From: an uncultured Acidimicrobiales bacterium
GTDB lineage: Bacteria; Actinomycetota; Acidimicrobiia; Acidimicrobiales; SZUA-35
NCBI GenBank assembly: GCA_937922785.1
Contig: CALAJQ010000005.1
Span: 1 to 64,000, forward strand
Length of the DNA stretch: 64,000 nucleotides
Reading direction: 5' to 3'
This document shows, piece after piece, positions 35,161-43,490 of the stretch (position 1 is the first letter of the stretch; every line of letters begins with the position of its first letter). The notes beneath the pieces are model-generated. The model did no database searches. It saw nothing but the letters and a program-made list of their open reading frames with translations, and was not told the origin of the DNA. The translations under genes and the position numbers were made by a program.

Positions 35161-37470
35161 GTGAGCGAGATCAGCATTGCTACCAGCGATCTAGCCGCTG
35201 GTGATGACCTCAGGGTCGAAGCCGACGACCTAACCGTCCACGCAGACCCCGAAGTTGCTGGTCTTTTCGCAGCCCGCCCACTGAGGAGTCTGCGTAACAG
35301 CGGAGTCACTTCTTCAATCGACGGGGTGGCGATGTCCTCTTATCAAGGAGGGCGCTCTCACCTGATGTATGTCAGTGAAAGCCTGGCAACGCTACTCGGG
35401 TACCGTCCAGACCAATTGCTTGGCAAAAGCCCTCAGGTCTTGTTGTCAGATGACACCCCGGTTGAACAACTCGAAGCCGTTGGCGATGTTGTAGACAAGG
35501 GCGAACAAGCCACAGTGATGATGGACCTGGCCCACTCCGACGGTTCCAAGATTCCTGTCAAGGCCAGCTTCTTGACGATCCCTTCGCTGGAAGGTACTAC
35601 GCCGATTTTCCTCGCTCTCTATCGAGACATGTCGCCCCGGCCGAGTGCAGAAAAGGTGCTGGCAGATCACGCCGACATGCTCGACTCACTGGCCCGTGGG
35701 TATGACCTTTCGGCCGTTCTGGCTGACGTCGCCCAGCGTGCCCAAGAGCAGCTCTCAGGCGGAACGTGTTGGATCGGCTTGGCCGATCGAGATCTCGAAC
35801 TCGAGGGAATCATCCACGGCGGACTACGGCCCGGGCTGATGGAAGCGGTGTTCCAGATGCTCGATGCAGACGGAGCTGCTGACACAACCGGTGTTGTCCG
35901 AGTAGAAGACCTACCTCTTGAACTGGCTCTAGAGCTGGGCGAAAGTGGCTTTATCTCTTTGTGGCTGTCACCAATGCTTGGCCCTGACCAGCGGCACCTG
36001 GGCTCGCTCGTCATGCTGAACAGCCAGCGGCTGACGCCCCACCCTTCTGAGACCCAAGTTCTTTCACACCTAGGTCGGGTGGCTGCGGTTGCTGTCGAGC
36101 GCAGCTCCGCAGAAGCAACCCTGACCCATCACGCCTTGCACGACCCGCTGACCCAGCTTCCCAACCGTGCACTTATCGTTGATCGTCTGGAACAGGCCGT
36201 CGCTCGGCTGGGCACAGATTCGTCCAAGATGGCAGTCCTTCTTGTTGACATAGACCGTTTCAAGGCCATAAATGACACCCGGGGCCCAGAGGTTGGCGAC
36301 GAGGTCTTGCGAGAAGCAAGCCGCCGGCTTAGGGGTTCAGTTCGGCAAGGCGACACAGTCGGCCGCATTGCCGGTGACCAGTTCGTCGTTTTGTACAGCG
36401 CTCAGCGAGAGACCGAAGTGGCCCGAGCCGCTTCACGAATCGTTTCGGCACTTTCCAAGCCAGTCGACGTGGCGCACCTAAACCTCGAACCTGACGGTCC
36501 TGAGGTTGTTTCTATGACGGCATCGGTTGGCATCGTGATGCTGGATCAGCCAGGTCAGTCTCCGGGCGCCATAATTTCTAGCGCTGAAACAGCCCTACAG
36601 CTGGCAGTGGAGGCTGGTCGTGGCCGGTACGCAATGTTCGAAGAAAGCCTTCAAAAGCGCATAGTTGCCAGGCACGACATAGAACGAGCGCTGCAGGTAG
36701 CGATCGATTCAAACGAATTGGTTGTCCACTATCAACCCCTCGTGAGTACAGCGACTGGCAAAATGATCGGTGCCGAAGCTCTGATTCGTTGGGAACGACC
36801 CGAACATGGCCTGTTGCCTCCGGGTGAGTTCATAGAGATCGCCGAAGAAACCGGCTTGATCGTGCCCATCGGTGCCTGGGTAATAGATGAGGTTTGTCGC
36901 CAAATCGCCATCTGGCCGTCTGACTCTTCAGGAAACGGTCCCGTAATTACAGTGAACCTTTCTGCCGCACAGCTAGCCGATGATTCCCTGATTCCCACAG
37001 TATTGGCGGCGATGGAGACCTATTCGGTTGCCCCGGCGAGGCTTGGGTTCGAGGTAACTGAGTCGATGCGGGTTGAAGACTTGGAACGTGCGGTCGCAGC
37101 TCTTAAGCGGCTCTCTGCGCTCGGTTGCAAGGTCGCAATCGATGATTTCGGTATCGGGTACGCCACTTTGGACTACTTACGTAGGTTCTCGATGGCCGAC
37201 ACCATAAAGATTGATCGATCCTTCGTCGATGGCCTTGGCCAGGCCCGCGAAGACACCGCAATTGTTAGTGCTTCCTTGGCTCTGGCTTCGAGCTTGGGCA
37301 TGCAAACAGTGGCAGAGGGCGTTGAAACCTGGGAACAGTTCACTCTTTTGCGTGATCTGAAGTGCGAGATTGCCCAGGGCTATCGGCTTAGTCGGCCAAT
37401 CCCGTTCGATCAGGTGCTTGAACTGTGGCAACGGGAGATCTTGGTTCCAGCGGAACTAGTTCAGCCCTAA
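35161..37470 (+). CDS. PAS-GAF-GGDEF-EAL protein, probable c-di-GMP phosphodiesterase
   Basis: The 769-residue protein has a PAS domain (about 55-160, SESLATLLGYRPDQLLGKSP), a GAF-like domain (about 170-315), a GGDEF domain (about 325-490) and an EAL domain (about 505-755). The GGDEF active-site loop reads AGDQF, so cyclase activity is probably lost. The EAL domain keeps its key groups: EALIRW, NLSAAQL, EVTES, DDFGIGYATLDYLRRF, KIDRSFV and EGVET. It should therefore hydrolyse c-di-GMP, with the GGDEF possibly a GTP sensor. No membrane segments are seen. Its 3' end overlaps the opposed epimerase by 4 nt. Confidence 0.92.
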   Translation: MSEISIATSDLAAGDDLRVEADDLTVHADPEVAGLFAARPLRSLRNSGVTSSIDGVAMSSYQGGRSHLMYVSESLATLLGYRPDQLLGKSPQVLLSDDTPVEQLEAVGDVVDKGEQATVMMDLAHSDGSKIPVKASFLTIPSLEGTTPIFLALYRDMSPRPSAEKVLADHADMLDSLARGYDLSAVLADVAQRAQEQLSGGTCWIGLADRDLELEGIIHGGLRPGLMEAVFQMLDADGAADTTGVVRVEDLPLELALELGESGFISLWLSPMLGPDQRHLGSLVMLNSQRLTPHPSETQVLSHLGRVAAVAVERSSAEATLTHHALHDPLTQLPNRALIVDRLEQAVARLGTDSSKMAVLLVDIDRFKAINDTRGPEVGDEVLREASRRLRGSVRQGDTVGRIAGDQFVVLYSAQRETEVARAASRIVSALSKPVDVAHLNLEPDGPEVVSMTASVGIVMLDQPGQSPGAIISSAETALQLAVEAGRGRYAMFEESLQKRIVARHDIERALQVAIDSNELVVHYQPLVSTATGKMIGAEALIRWERPEHGLLPPGEFIEIAEETGLIVPIGAWVIDEVCRQIAIWPSDSSGNGPVITVNLSAAQLADDSLIPTVLAAMETYSVAPARLGFEVTESMRVEDLERAVAALKRLSALGCKVAIDDFGIGYATLDYLRRFSMADTIKIDRSFVDGLGQAREDTAIVSASLALASSLGMQTVAEGVETWEQFTLLRDLKCEIAQGYRLSRPIPFDQVLELWQREILVPAELVQP

Positions 37471-37874
37471 AGGTTCTCTTGGACTAGTTCAATCAGAGTG
37501 CCGAGGCTGCCCTTTGGGTGGATAAAAGCGACGGTTGTGCCTCTAGAGCCAGGTCGAGGTTTCGGATCGATTGGCCTAGCGCCGGCGGCAACCATTGACG
37601 CAAGGGCTGCCTCACAATCATCAACTCGGTAGCCAATGTGATGTAATCCTTCGCCTCTTTTTTCAAGAAATTTGGCTATAGGTGAGTCGGGCCGTGTAGC
37701 TGCGGTCAATTGGATGTAGCTGTCGGCCACTTTGATGAGCGCCTCTTCGACACCGTCACTCTCCACGGTTTCGCGGTGAGCAACTTCGGCCCCAAAACTC
37801 TCTTTGTAGTAGGCAATGGCTTCGTCAAGGTCACGCACAGCGATGGCGACGTGGTCAATCTCGGTTAGTAGCAT
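37467..37874 (-). CDS. mce: Methylmalonyl-CoA epimerase
   Basis: This roughly 135-residue vicinal-oxygen-chelate enzyme interconverts methylmalonyl-CoA epimers for propionate metabolism. Metal ligands are visible as His in TEIDHVAIAV, His in GEGLHHIGYRV and Glu in GTLIELVQ; the substrate-binding region includes LEKRGEGLHH. ATG 37874 is chosen because GGGAGATTTCTGAAC lies just upstream; the longer frame to 37934 adds 20 unrelated residues. The B12-dependent mutase it would serve is not in the window. Confidence 0.92.
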   Translation of the reverse strand: MLLTEIDHVAIAVRDLDEAIAYYKESFGAEVAHRETVESDGVEEALIKVADSYIQLTAATRPDSPIAKFLEKRGEGLHHIGYRVDDCEAALASMVAAGARPIDPKPRPGSRGTTVAFIHPKGSLGTLIELVQENL

Positions 37875-38029
37875 GTTCAGAAATCTCCCGTGGTCACAGT
37901 CATAGATTGCGCTTGCGCTATCCAACAACACCATAAATGAGGTTGAATGAAGAAACTAAGTCTGACCATAAGTCCTCAACTGTGTGCTGCGGGTTCCGAT
38001 TGGTCTCCACCAGTGAGGAGGAAGTCACC

Positions 38030-39919
38030 GTGGCTCTCAACCCCGAAGAAATCGAAAGTAAACAGTTCACGATCGGCCTTCGAGGGTTCGATCGCGACGA
38101 GGTCGAGAATTACCTCGGCAAGGTTGCGCGTCAGATGCGCCGTCTTGATGACGAGCTCAGCGTCGCCGAAGCTGAAGCCGCCAGCGCGTCGGCAGAAGCA
38201 GCATCGGCCCGTGAGGCCCAGGCTCTTCTAGAGGCTGCCCCGCCTGCTGCTGAGCAGGTTGTTCCAGATGCACTGGCTGCGCCAGCTCGCCAAGCTCCAG
38301 CCACTCTTGAAGAAGACCTTGAGTACTTCACCGACGACCGGTTCACCGAGTTTGGCGACCGCATGGCCGCACTATTGCGACTTGCCCACGAGGACGCCGC
38401 TGCTGTCCGCGCTCAGGCTGAGTCTGACGCTGAGGCAGCACGAGAAGCTTCTGATGCGGCAACTTTGGCCGCTACTGAAGCCGCCGCTGAGATTCGCGCT
38501 GAAGCCGACGAGTACCGCACTGAGGTTCGCGCCGAAGCTGAGGCTTATCGTGAAGAAGTTAAGGCTGAGGCCGAGGCGTACCGCGAAGAGATCAAGGCTG
38601 AGGCTGAGGCTGAGCTAAACATCGCCACCCAAGAGCTGCAGTCAGCTCGAGATGAGTCTGCAGAACTCATTTCCCAGGCTCGAAGCCAGGCCGAGTTCAT
38701 CCAGCATGAAGCTGATGAAATGTCACGGGCTAAGATTCGCGACAATGTCGATGCCGCTGAGAAGCGACTGAACATCTTGAGAGTCACCGAGGTTTCCTCT
38801 CGTGAACGCATCCAGATTGCACAGAACGAGCTGCAGGCAGCACTTGCCAAGCTTGAAGAGTCTCCGCTTCAAGAACTGAGCGATCCTTCAGTTGCTGATG
38901 GAATTCTCGAAGAAGCAACCGCCAAGGCCGCAGACGCAGTGCCTCCGGTGGCCGCCCCAGCCGAAGACACTGGCGAAGGCTCAGCTGACGTAGAAGGCTC
39001 AGCTGACGTAGAAGGCTCAGCCGCTGATGTTGAAGTAATTGACACTGACGAGGTCATAGACACTGACGCAGCAGAGGTTGTTGACGAAGTAGTAGACACT
39101 GACGCAGCAGAGGTTGTTGACGAAGTCGTAGACATTGACGCAGCAGAGGTTGTTGACGAAGTCGCAGATGGCAGCGATGTCGATGAGCCCGTTGAAGTCG
39201 ATGAGGTAGTCGAAGCCGTAGAAGACGCTGATGAAGTCGATGAGGTAGTCGAAGCCGTACAAGACGCTGATGAGGTTGTCGAGACTGACGATCTAGAGAC
39301 CGACGAAACTGTTGAAGCCGCAGAAGAGATCGAGGTTGAGTCGGAGCGGGCAGACGTTCAGGATCGCCCAGCCGATGACCTGTTCGACAGCTCATATAGC
39401 GACGACCCTGCCGAGATCACTGCTACCGAAGACGGAGCAATTGACTCAGCGCTGCTGGCTGACGAGATTGATCTCCCAGACATCCCAGGCGTCGACTCAA
39501 TCATCGATTCAACTGAGGCCGACGCTGAGGCCGAGGCTGAAGAATTCTCAATCGAGCCAGAGGTTGAGGTAGTCGAAGAGCCAGTTGAAGTGATCACAGA
39601 TCCTGCTGATGAGAACGGCTCAAGCACCAACACCCCATGGTGGGCCAAGAAGCGTAAGAACGCCGATGGCGACTCTTCGACACCACCTCCACCTCCGCCT
39701 CCACCAACAGGTGCAGTATCGGTTGTTGACTCTGTTCCATCGGCCCCGGCCGCACCAGGAGACTCTCCACTAAGTGGGGTCGCCGAGGCTGCCCGAGCCG
39801 CCGCTCAGGAAATGAACGCCCCCGAAGTTCAGACCCCAGACAACGAAGATGCGTTGGCACGGTTGGTCCGAGAGGCCATGCAAAAGGCCGTTGAGGGTGC
39901 TCGAGGACCAGAATCCTAA
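38030..39919 (+). CDS. DivIVA-domain protein with long acidic repeat region
   Basis: From GTG 38030 (preceded by GAGGAGGAAGTCACC) this is 629 residues. An N-terminal DivIVA domain (about 1-45: NPEEIESKQFTIGLRGFDRD then EVENYLGKVARQM) is followed by Ala/Glu-rich coiled coil to about 290. Then comes a very acidic, repetitive stretch (about 310-530), a WWAKKRKN motif, a Pro run and an amphipathic C terminus. DivIVA/Wag31-type proteins recognise curved membrane and organise polar growth; this one lacks the usual short architecture and may be a polar scaffold specific to its lineage. No frameshift is seen. Confidence 0.82.
   Translation: MALNPEEIESKQFTIGLRGFDRDEVENYLGKVARQMRRLDDELSVAEAEAASASAEAASAREAQALLEAAPPAAEQVVPDALAAPARQAPATLEEDLEYFTDDRFTEFGDRMAALLRLAHEDAAAVRAQAESDAEAAREASDAATLAATEAAAEIRAEADEYRTEVRAEAEAYREEVKAEAEAYREEIKAEAEAELNIATQELQSARDESAELISQARSQAEFIQHEADEMSRAKIRDNVDAAEKRLNILRVTEVSSRERIQIAQNELQAALAKLEESPLQELSDPSVADGILEEATAKAADAVPPVAAPAEDTGEGSADVEGSADVEGSAADVEVIDTDEVIDTDAAEVVDEVVDTDAAEVVDEVVDIDAAEVVDEVADGSDVDEPVEVDEVVEAVEDADEVDEVVEAVQDADEVVETDDLETDETVEAAEEIEVESERADVQDRPADDLFDSSYSDDPAEITATEDGAIDSALLADEIDLPDIPGVDSIIDSTEADAEAEAEEFSIEPEVEVVEEPVEVITDPADENGSSTNTPWWAKKRKNADGDSSTPPPPPPPPTGAVSVVDSVPSAPAAPGDSPLSGVAEAARAAAQEMNAPEVQTPDNEDALARLVREAMQKAVEGARGPES
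38975..39169 (+). repeat. In-frame tandem repeats in the DivIVA-domain gene
   Basis: GAAGGCTCAGCTGACGTA (18 bp) is repeated at 38975 and 38993 with a partial third copy at 39011. A 36-bp unit encoding TDAAEVVDEVVD occurs at 39062, 39098 and 39134 with few changes. A further imperfect 39-bp duplication (VDEVVEAVEDADE type) follows near 39195-39272. The near-identity at DNA level suggests recent expansion. Confidence 0.9.
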
Positions 39920-39949
39920 AGCTCGCTGTTTACAGCGTTGTGGGCAAAC

Positions 39950-39976
39950 TGTGGATAACCATGCCGGTTATCCACA
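39950..39976. promoter_or_regulatory. Inverted pair of DnaA-box-like sites
   Basis: TGTGGATAACC and GGTTATCCACA form a perfect 11-bp inverted repeat with a 5-nt spacer ATGCC. Each arm contains a consensus DnaA 9-mer. It could equally fold as the terminator hairpin of the DivIVA gene, 31 nt upstream. Confidence 0.5.
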
Positions 39977-40157
39977 GAATTCGATGACAAATGCTTGACA
40001 ATCCCATAGTGCCCTGACCAGGTATTAGGCGTTCTTGCCTACCAACTTGCACAGGTACATGAAGATGTCGTAACTTAATTGTCAAACACATGAACGGAAC
40101 CTGGCAGACCTTCTCTAGCTAGAAGAGATCGGTTAAGGGCCCCAAAGTGCAGTGACC

Positions 40158-40193
40158 ACCGGGTCGGTGACTTCCTCTCCCCGCCGACCCGGT
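40158..40193. terminator. Strong hairpin between convergent genes
   Basis: ACCGGGTCGG and CCGACCCGGT form a perfect 10-bp stem with a 16-nt loop. On the plus strand CGTCGCGTTTTC follows, a weak T tract. It may terminate a plus-strand transcript or the recR operon. Confidence 0.5.
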
Positions 40194-40218
40194 CGTCGCG
40201 TTTTCGAACAAAAACCCG

Positions 40219-40296
40219 GTTCTGGCGGTGTAGCCAGTCAAACCCGGCGGTTTCCCAGGTCAGTTCGGATTTTTTGGCTGGTAGCCAGGTCAGAAC
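40219..40296. repeat. Dispersed intergenic repeat, copy B
   Basis: It starts GTTCTGGCGGTGTAGCCAG, continues with the same AAACCCGGCGGTTTCCCAG as copy A, and ends GGCTGGTAGCCAGGTCAGAAC. The ends GTTCTG and CAGAAC are inverted, and GGCT-GGT-AGCC can fold as an internal hairpin. It sits downstream of recR. Confidence 0.88.
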
Positions 40297-40303
40297 ACCG
40301 GGT

Positions 40304-40909
40304 CTATCCGACGGTTTGGCGACCTTCGAGGGCTCGGCCCAGTGTAAGTTCGTCGGCATATTCGAGGTCTCCGCCTACCGGCAGGCCTGAAGCGAGGCGG
40401 CTGACCTTCACGTCAAAATCCGCTAGCACCTTGGTGGCCAAATATGACGCTGTGATTTCACCTTCAATATTGGGGTTTGTACACAGGATGACCTCAGTGA
40501 TGTCTTCTGATGCCACCCGGAGCACGAGCTCTTTGATCTTCAATTGATCGGGGCCGATTCCTTCGAGATGGTTGATCGCGCCAAGCAGAACGTGGTAGCG
40601 CCCCTTGAACGAGCCGGTCTTTTCCAGCGCCGCGATGTCCTTTGGCTCCTCGACAACGCAAATTACGTGCTGATCACGCTGTGGGTTGTTGCAAATCGTG
40701 CACTCGGCGCCCTCAGAGATGTTGAAACAGCGTTCGCAGAACGAGACCTTCTCCTTCACGTCCGAAATGGCCTCTGACAGACGGCGCGCATCGATGGGAT
40801 CAACCTTCAACAGATGGAAGGCGATCCTCTGAGCGCTTTTGGGGCCAATTCCAGGGAGTCGACCCAACTCGTCTATGAGGATTTCAACGGGTTTGGCGTA
40901 CGAGCTCAC
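40304..40909 (-). CDS. recR: Recombination protein RecR
   Basis: The 201-residue protein has an N-terminal helix-hairpin-helix ([17 protein letters not shown]), a four-Cys zinc finger ([16 protein letters not shown]) and a Toprim domain starting [15 protein letters not shown]. It works with RecF/RecO to load RecA at gaps. The order dnaX-ybaB-recR is widely conserved. The start overlaps the ybaB stop by 4 nt. Confidence 0.96.
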   Translation of the reverse strand: MSSYAKPVEILIDELGRLPGIGPKSAQRIAFHLLKVDPIDARRLSEAISDVKEKVSFCERCFNISEGAECTICNNPQRDQHVICVVEEPKDIAALEKTGSFKGRYHVLLGAINHLEGIGPDQLKIKELVLRVASEDITEVILCTNPNIEGEITASYLATKVLADFDVKVSRLASGLPVGGDLEYADELTLGRALEGRQTVG

Positions 40910-41235
40910 TCGCCGGTGCCCAGCATTCCGCCAAGCGCTCCAAGATCCATCCCGCCCATTGCCTGTTCTTGCAACTCCGCAATTTGGGCTGCGGCATCAC
41001 GAAGCGCAGCAAGCACGAGCTCTTCCAACAACTCAACATCGTCAGGGTCGACGGCTTCGGGCGCAATCTTGACGCCCTTGTATTCGCCGGTGCCAGTCAG
41101 CTCGATGCTGACCTTGTTGCCGCCGGCGGTGCCGGTAACGATCTGGTTGGCTTGCTCGGCTTGAGCTTCCATCATTTGCTGTTGCATCGCTTGGGCCTGT
41201 TCGAGCAGGCCGCCAAGATCAAATCCGTCTGTCAT
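40906..41235 (-). CDS. YbaB/EbfC nucleoid-associated protein
   Basis: The 109-residue protein has the YbaB pattern: [20 protein letters not shown], then a beta-rich [20 protein letters not shown] and [17 protein letters not shown]. The family forms dimers that bind DNA. ATG 41235 is preceded by TTAGGAGTGTC, a good ribosome-binding site. It is located between dnaX (20-nt gap) and recR (overlap). Confidence 0.94.
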   Translation of the reverse strand: MTDGFDLGGLLEQAQAMQQQMMEAQAEQANQIVTGTAGGNKVSIELTGTGEYKGVKIAPEAVDPDDVELLEELVLAALRDAAAQIAELQEQAMGGMDLGALGGMLGTGE

Positions 41236-41255
41236 GACACTCCTAAGTGTGAGAT

Positions 41256-43190
41256 CTAGTTTCCGCCATCAATGACTTTGGCGCCCGGGAAGGCTTGAGT
41301 CAGGCGGTCAATACTGTTTGACGCTACATCGTTGGCGTCTTTGAGTTGAGTAACGTCCACAACCTCTTCGGGCTCGTCAGAAAGAACCTTGGGTTTAGGT
41401 GCAGACTCGGTCATTTCTCGAGGCGGTCCATTGCCGGCATCAACCACGATTTCGATAACAATGTCTCGGCCCAGGCGGCGACTGAGAGCCGCCTCGACCT
41501 CTGTCTTTACATCAGCGGTTCGCGTAGCAGCCATCTGGTTGGGGAGTGCGAAGGTGGCGGCGTCGCCGTTGAGGGCCGTAAAGGTGCCAGTTCGGAAGCG
41601 GGAACGAGCCCTCTGTGAAACTGACTGCAGCAGGTCATCAGCGATTGCAGCGTGAATGTCTTGCAGGCTGACAGGCACGTCGCTGCGGGGCGCGGCCGCC
41701 TCTGCGGGCGCAGCTGGCGGGGCTGTTTCCTGAGGGGGTGCTGGCTGGCGAGTTCGTTGGTTTGGTGACGCTTTGACTTCGGCGAGCCTGGCCCGAGCGA
41801 TATCCGCGCCAGTTGGTGCACCGGCTGGCTTTGCGGCAGCAGGGTCTGTTGCGCTGGATGCGGCGGGTGAGGCTTGGGGTGCCGAGCGCGGGACTGGGGG
41901 TCGCTTGCCAGGGGGTGGTGGAGCCGAAGCCTGTGGTGGAGGCGGGTTGGAGGCTTGGGGCGCCGGTGGTTGTAGATCTGCACGCGGAGGTGGTGGTTGG
42001 GTGTCAGCCTGGGGTGGCCCCGGTTGGGCCGTAGCGCCAGCGCTGGGTTGATTGGCTGGGGGAGCGGCTACGGCTCCTCCTGCAACTGCACCTCCTGCAA
42101 CTTGAGCTTCAAGCGCTTCGATCCGGGCTAGTAGCGCCGAAACGTCGGAGCCATCACGGCGGGCCAAGTTCAGCAATGCAACTTCTAGTGGCACGCGCGG
42201 ATCCGCGGCCTGGCGCATGTCGACCAGGGCCTTGCCTAGGACCTCAAGTGAACGCGTCAAGACGGCTGGTCCGACGTCGCTGGCTAAAGACTTGGCTGCG
42301 GCGGTGTCGGCCTCGGCCAGGTGATCCAGTTCGGCACCCATCGAGGCAAGAAATGCGTTCCGCAGCACCGCAAGCGTGTCTTCGCCAATGGTTCTTGGTT
42401 CTCGGCCCGCCTCAAGGCCTCGCTGGATAAGGCGAATGGTCGAAGCAGAGTCTTGAGCCCCTATGGCCTTAACGACCTCGACCCCAATGTTGGAATCTCT
42501 GGGCACGCCGCCGGCGGCGGCAACCAGGTCGAGCGCCGACAACGTGTCTCTGGCCGAGCCGCCACCTTTGCGTAGAGCAAAGGCAAAGCCTTCGTCGGTG
42601 ATGGGCAAACCCGCATCTTCAGCTACCCAGCGGATGTGCTTTTCGAGGTCTTCGGCGCCGATCAGATTGAACTCAAAATGTTGAGTCCGGCTTTTGATCG
42701 TGGAAACAACTTTGTGTGGTTCTGTGGTTGCCAACACAAACACGACGTGGGCAGGTGGCTCTTCGAGTGTTTTGAGAAGCGCGTTCTCTGCGCCCGAGGT
42801 GAGCATGTGGACCTCATCAAGGATGTAGACCTTGGTCCGGCCGGGAGAACCGAGAGCAACCTTTGCAATCAGGTCGCGAACGTCGTCGACCTTGTTGTTC
42901 GACGCAGCATCCAACTCGTGAAGGTCAAAGGAGGTTCCAGCTTCGATCTGAGTACAGCTGTCACAAGTTGTGCACGGCTCCCCGTCGGAGAGATTTTCAC
43001 AGTTCAGAGCCTTGGCCAGGATCCGAGCAGTAGAGGTTTTGCCTGTTCCCCGGGGTCCACTGAATAGATATGCGTGGCTGTGCCGACCCTCCGCAACTGC
43101 GGTTTTTAATGCGAACTTGGTGGTGTCTTGACCCACAAGCTGTTCGAAGTTCTGCGACCGGTAGCGCCGGTAAAGACTCTGATATCCCAC
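41256..43190 (-). CDS. dnaX: DNA polymerase III subunits gamma/tau
   Basis: From GTG 43190 the protein has 644 residues. The AAA+ clamp-loader core has YLFSGPRGTGKTSTARIL (Walker A), a zinc module with CENLSDGEPCTTCDSC, and DEVHML (Walker B). An Ala/Pro-rich linker (about 380-500) follows, then a tau-like C-terminal domain. GTG 43190 (VGYQSLYRRYRSQNF) is preferred to the upstream ATG 43223, because TAGGCT lies 8 nt upstream and family members start there. I saw no obvious slippery sequence for a short gamma form. Confidence 0.95.
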   Translation of the reverse strand: MGYQSLYRRYRSQNFEQLVGQDTTKFALKTAVAEGRHSHAYLFSGPRGTGKTSTARILAKALNCENLSDGEPCTTCDSCTQIEAGTSFDLHELDAASNNKVDDVRDLIAKVALGSPGRTKVYILDEVHMLTSGAENALLKTLEEPPAHVVFVLATTEPHKVVSTIKSRTQHFEFNLIGAEDLEKHIRWVAEDAGLPITDEGFAFALRKGGGSARDTLSALDLVAAAGGVPRDSNIGVEVVKAIGAQDSASTIRLIQRGLEAGREPRTIGEDTLAVLRNAFLASMGAELDHLAEADTAAAKSLASDVGPAVLTRSLEVLGKALVDMRQAADPRVPLEVALLNLARRDGSDVSALLARIEALEAQVAGGAVAGGAVAAPPANQPSAGATAQPGPPQADTQPPPPRADLQPPAPQASNPPPPQASAPPPPGKRPPVPRSAPQASPAASSATDPAAAKPAGAPTGADIARARLAEVKASPNQRTRQPAPPQETAPPAAPAEAAAPRSDVPVSLQDIHAAIADDLLQSVSQRARSRFRTGTFTALNGDAATFALPNQMAATRTADVKTEVEAALSRRLGRDIVIEIVVDAGNGPPREMTESAPKPKVLSDEPEEVVDVTQLKDANDVASNSIDRLTQAFPGAKVIDGGN

Positions 43191-43198
43191 AGTTTCTG

Positions 43199-43204
43199 AG
43201 CCTA
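43199..43204 (-). promoter_or_regulatory. Putative -10 box (TAGGCT) of dnaX-ybaB-recR
   Basis: On the minus strand TAGGCT ends 8 nt before GTG 43190. Confidence 0.4.
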
Positions 43205-43293
43205 TCGCCAGGGGTGGGATCACCGAGAGCGGAGCAGAAGCTCAGCTGCGGCCAGTTCCCGGTATTTGGAACAACCATCACACCTATGCTCGC

Positions 43294-43450
43294 TAGAAGC
43301 AGTATTATTGCTTCTAAGAGATTCTTGCAGAATGTATCCTATGAGTCTTCTGACCAGGGCTTAATAGTGTCGGCGAATGCTTTTGCCTTGAATCTGGGAT
43401 GAATCGGCTCAGCGGCGGATCTGGGCCGGTTCATCCGTCCAAGCCCAGAT
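43294..43450. other. Two hairpins upstream of the thioredoxin-like gene
   Basis: TAGAAGCA/TGCTTCTA (43294-43316, 7-nt loop) and ATCTGGGC/GCCCAGAT (43419-43450, 16-nt loop) occupy the 300-nt divergent gap between dnaX and the thioredoxin-like gene. Both lie upstream of the proposed transcription start, so an operator role is more likely than a leader structure. Confidence 0.35.
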
Positions 43451-43477
43451 TTAACAAGTCGGCAATATCGTGGCGGG

Positions 43478-43483
43478 TACGCT
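43478..43483 (+). promoter_or_regulatory. Putative -10 box (TACGCT) of the thioredoxin-like gene
   Basis: TACGCT ends 7 nt before ATG 43491. It supports that start and shows that the TGA-containing gene still has promoter-like architecture. Confidence 0.4.
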
Positions 43484-43490
43484 TGTGGTC

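Larger units (their letters stand above)
39920..40303. other. 384-bp non-coding region between the DivIVA gene and recR
   Basis: No credible coding frame is present. It holds an inverted pair of DnaA-box-like sites (39950-39976), a TTGACA at 39995-40000 without a good -10 match, a strong hairpin (40158-40193) and repeat copy B (40219-40296). Flanking genes converge, so a small RNA or terminator region is possible, but I cannot show one. Confidence 0.5.

Noticed and set aside
39017-39395. Minus-strand repetitive frames opposite the DivIVA acidic region
   Set aside because: They are shadows of the tandem repeats; composition (Tyr/Asp or Arg/Leu repeats) is not protein-like and the plus-strand frame has a DivIVA domain and a good ribosome-binding site.
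41773-42051. Plus-strand Gly-rich reading frame opposite dnaX
   Set aside because: It is the antisense of the Pro/Ala-rich linker of dnaX; low-complexity GC-rich DNA leaves several frames open.
41256-43190. Programmed frameshift in dnaX
   Set aside because: No A-rich slippery heptamer with a downstream stop was recognised; the full tau-like frame is open.
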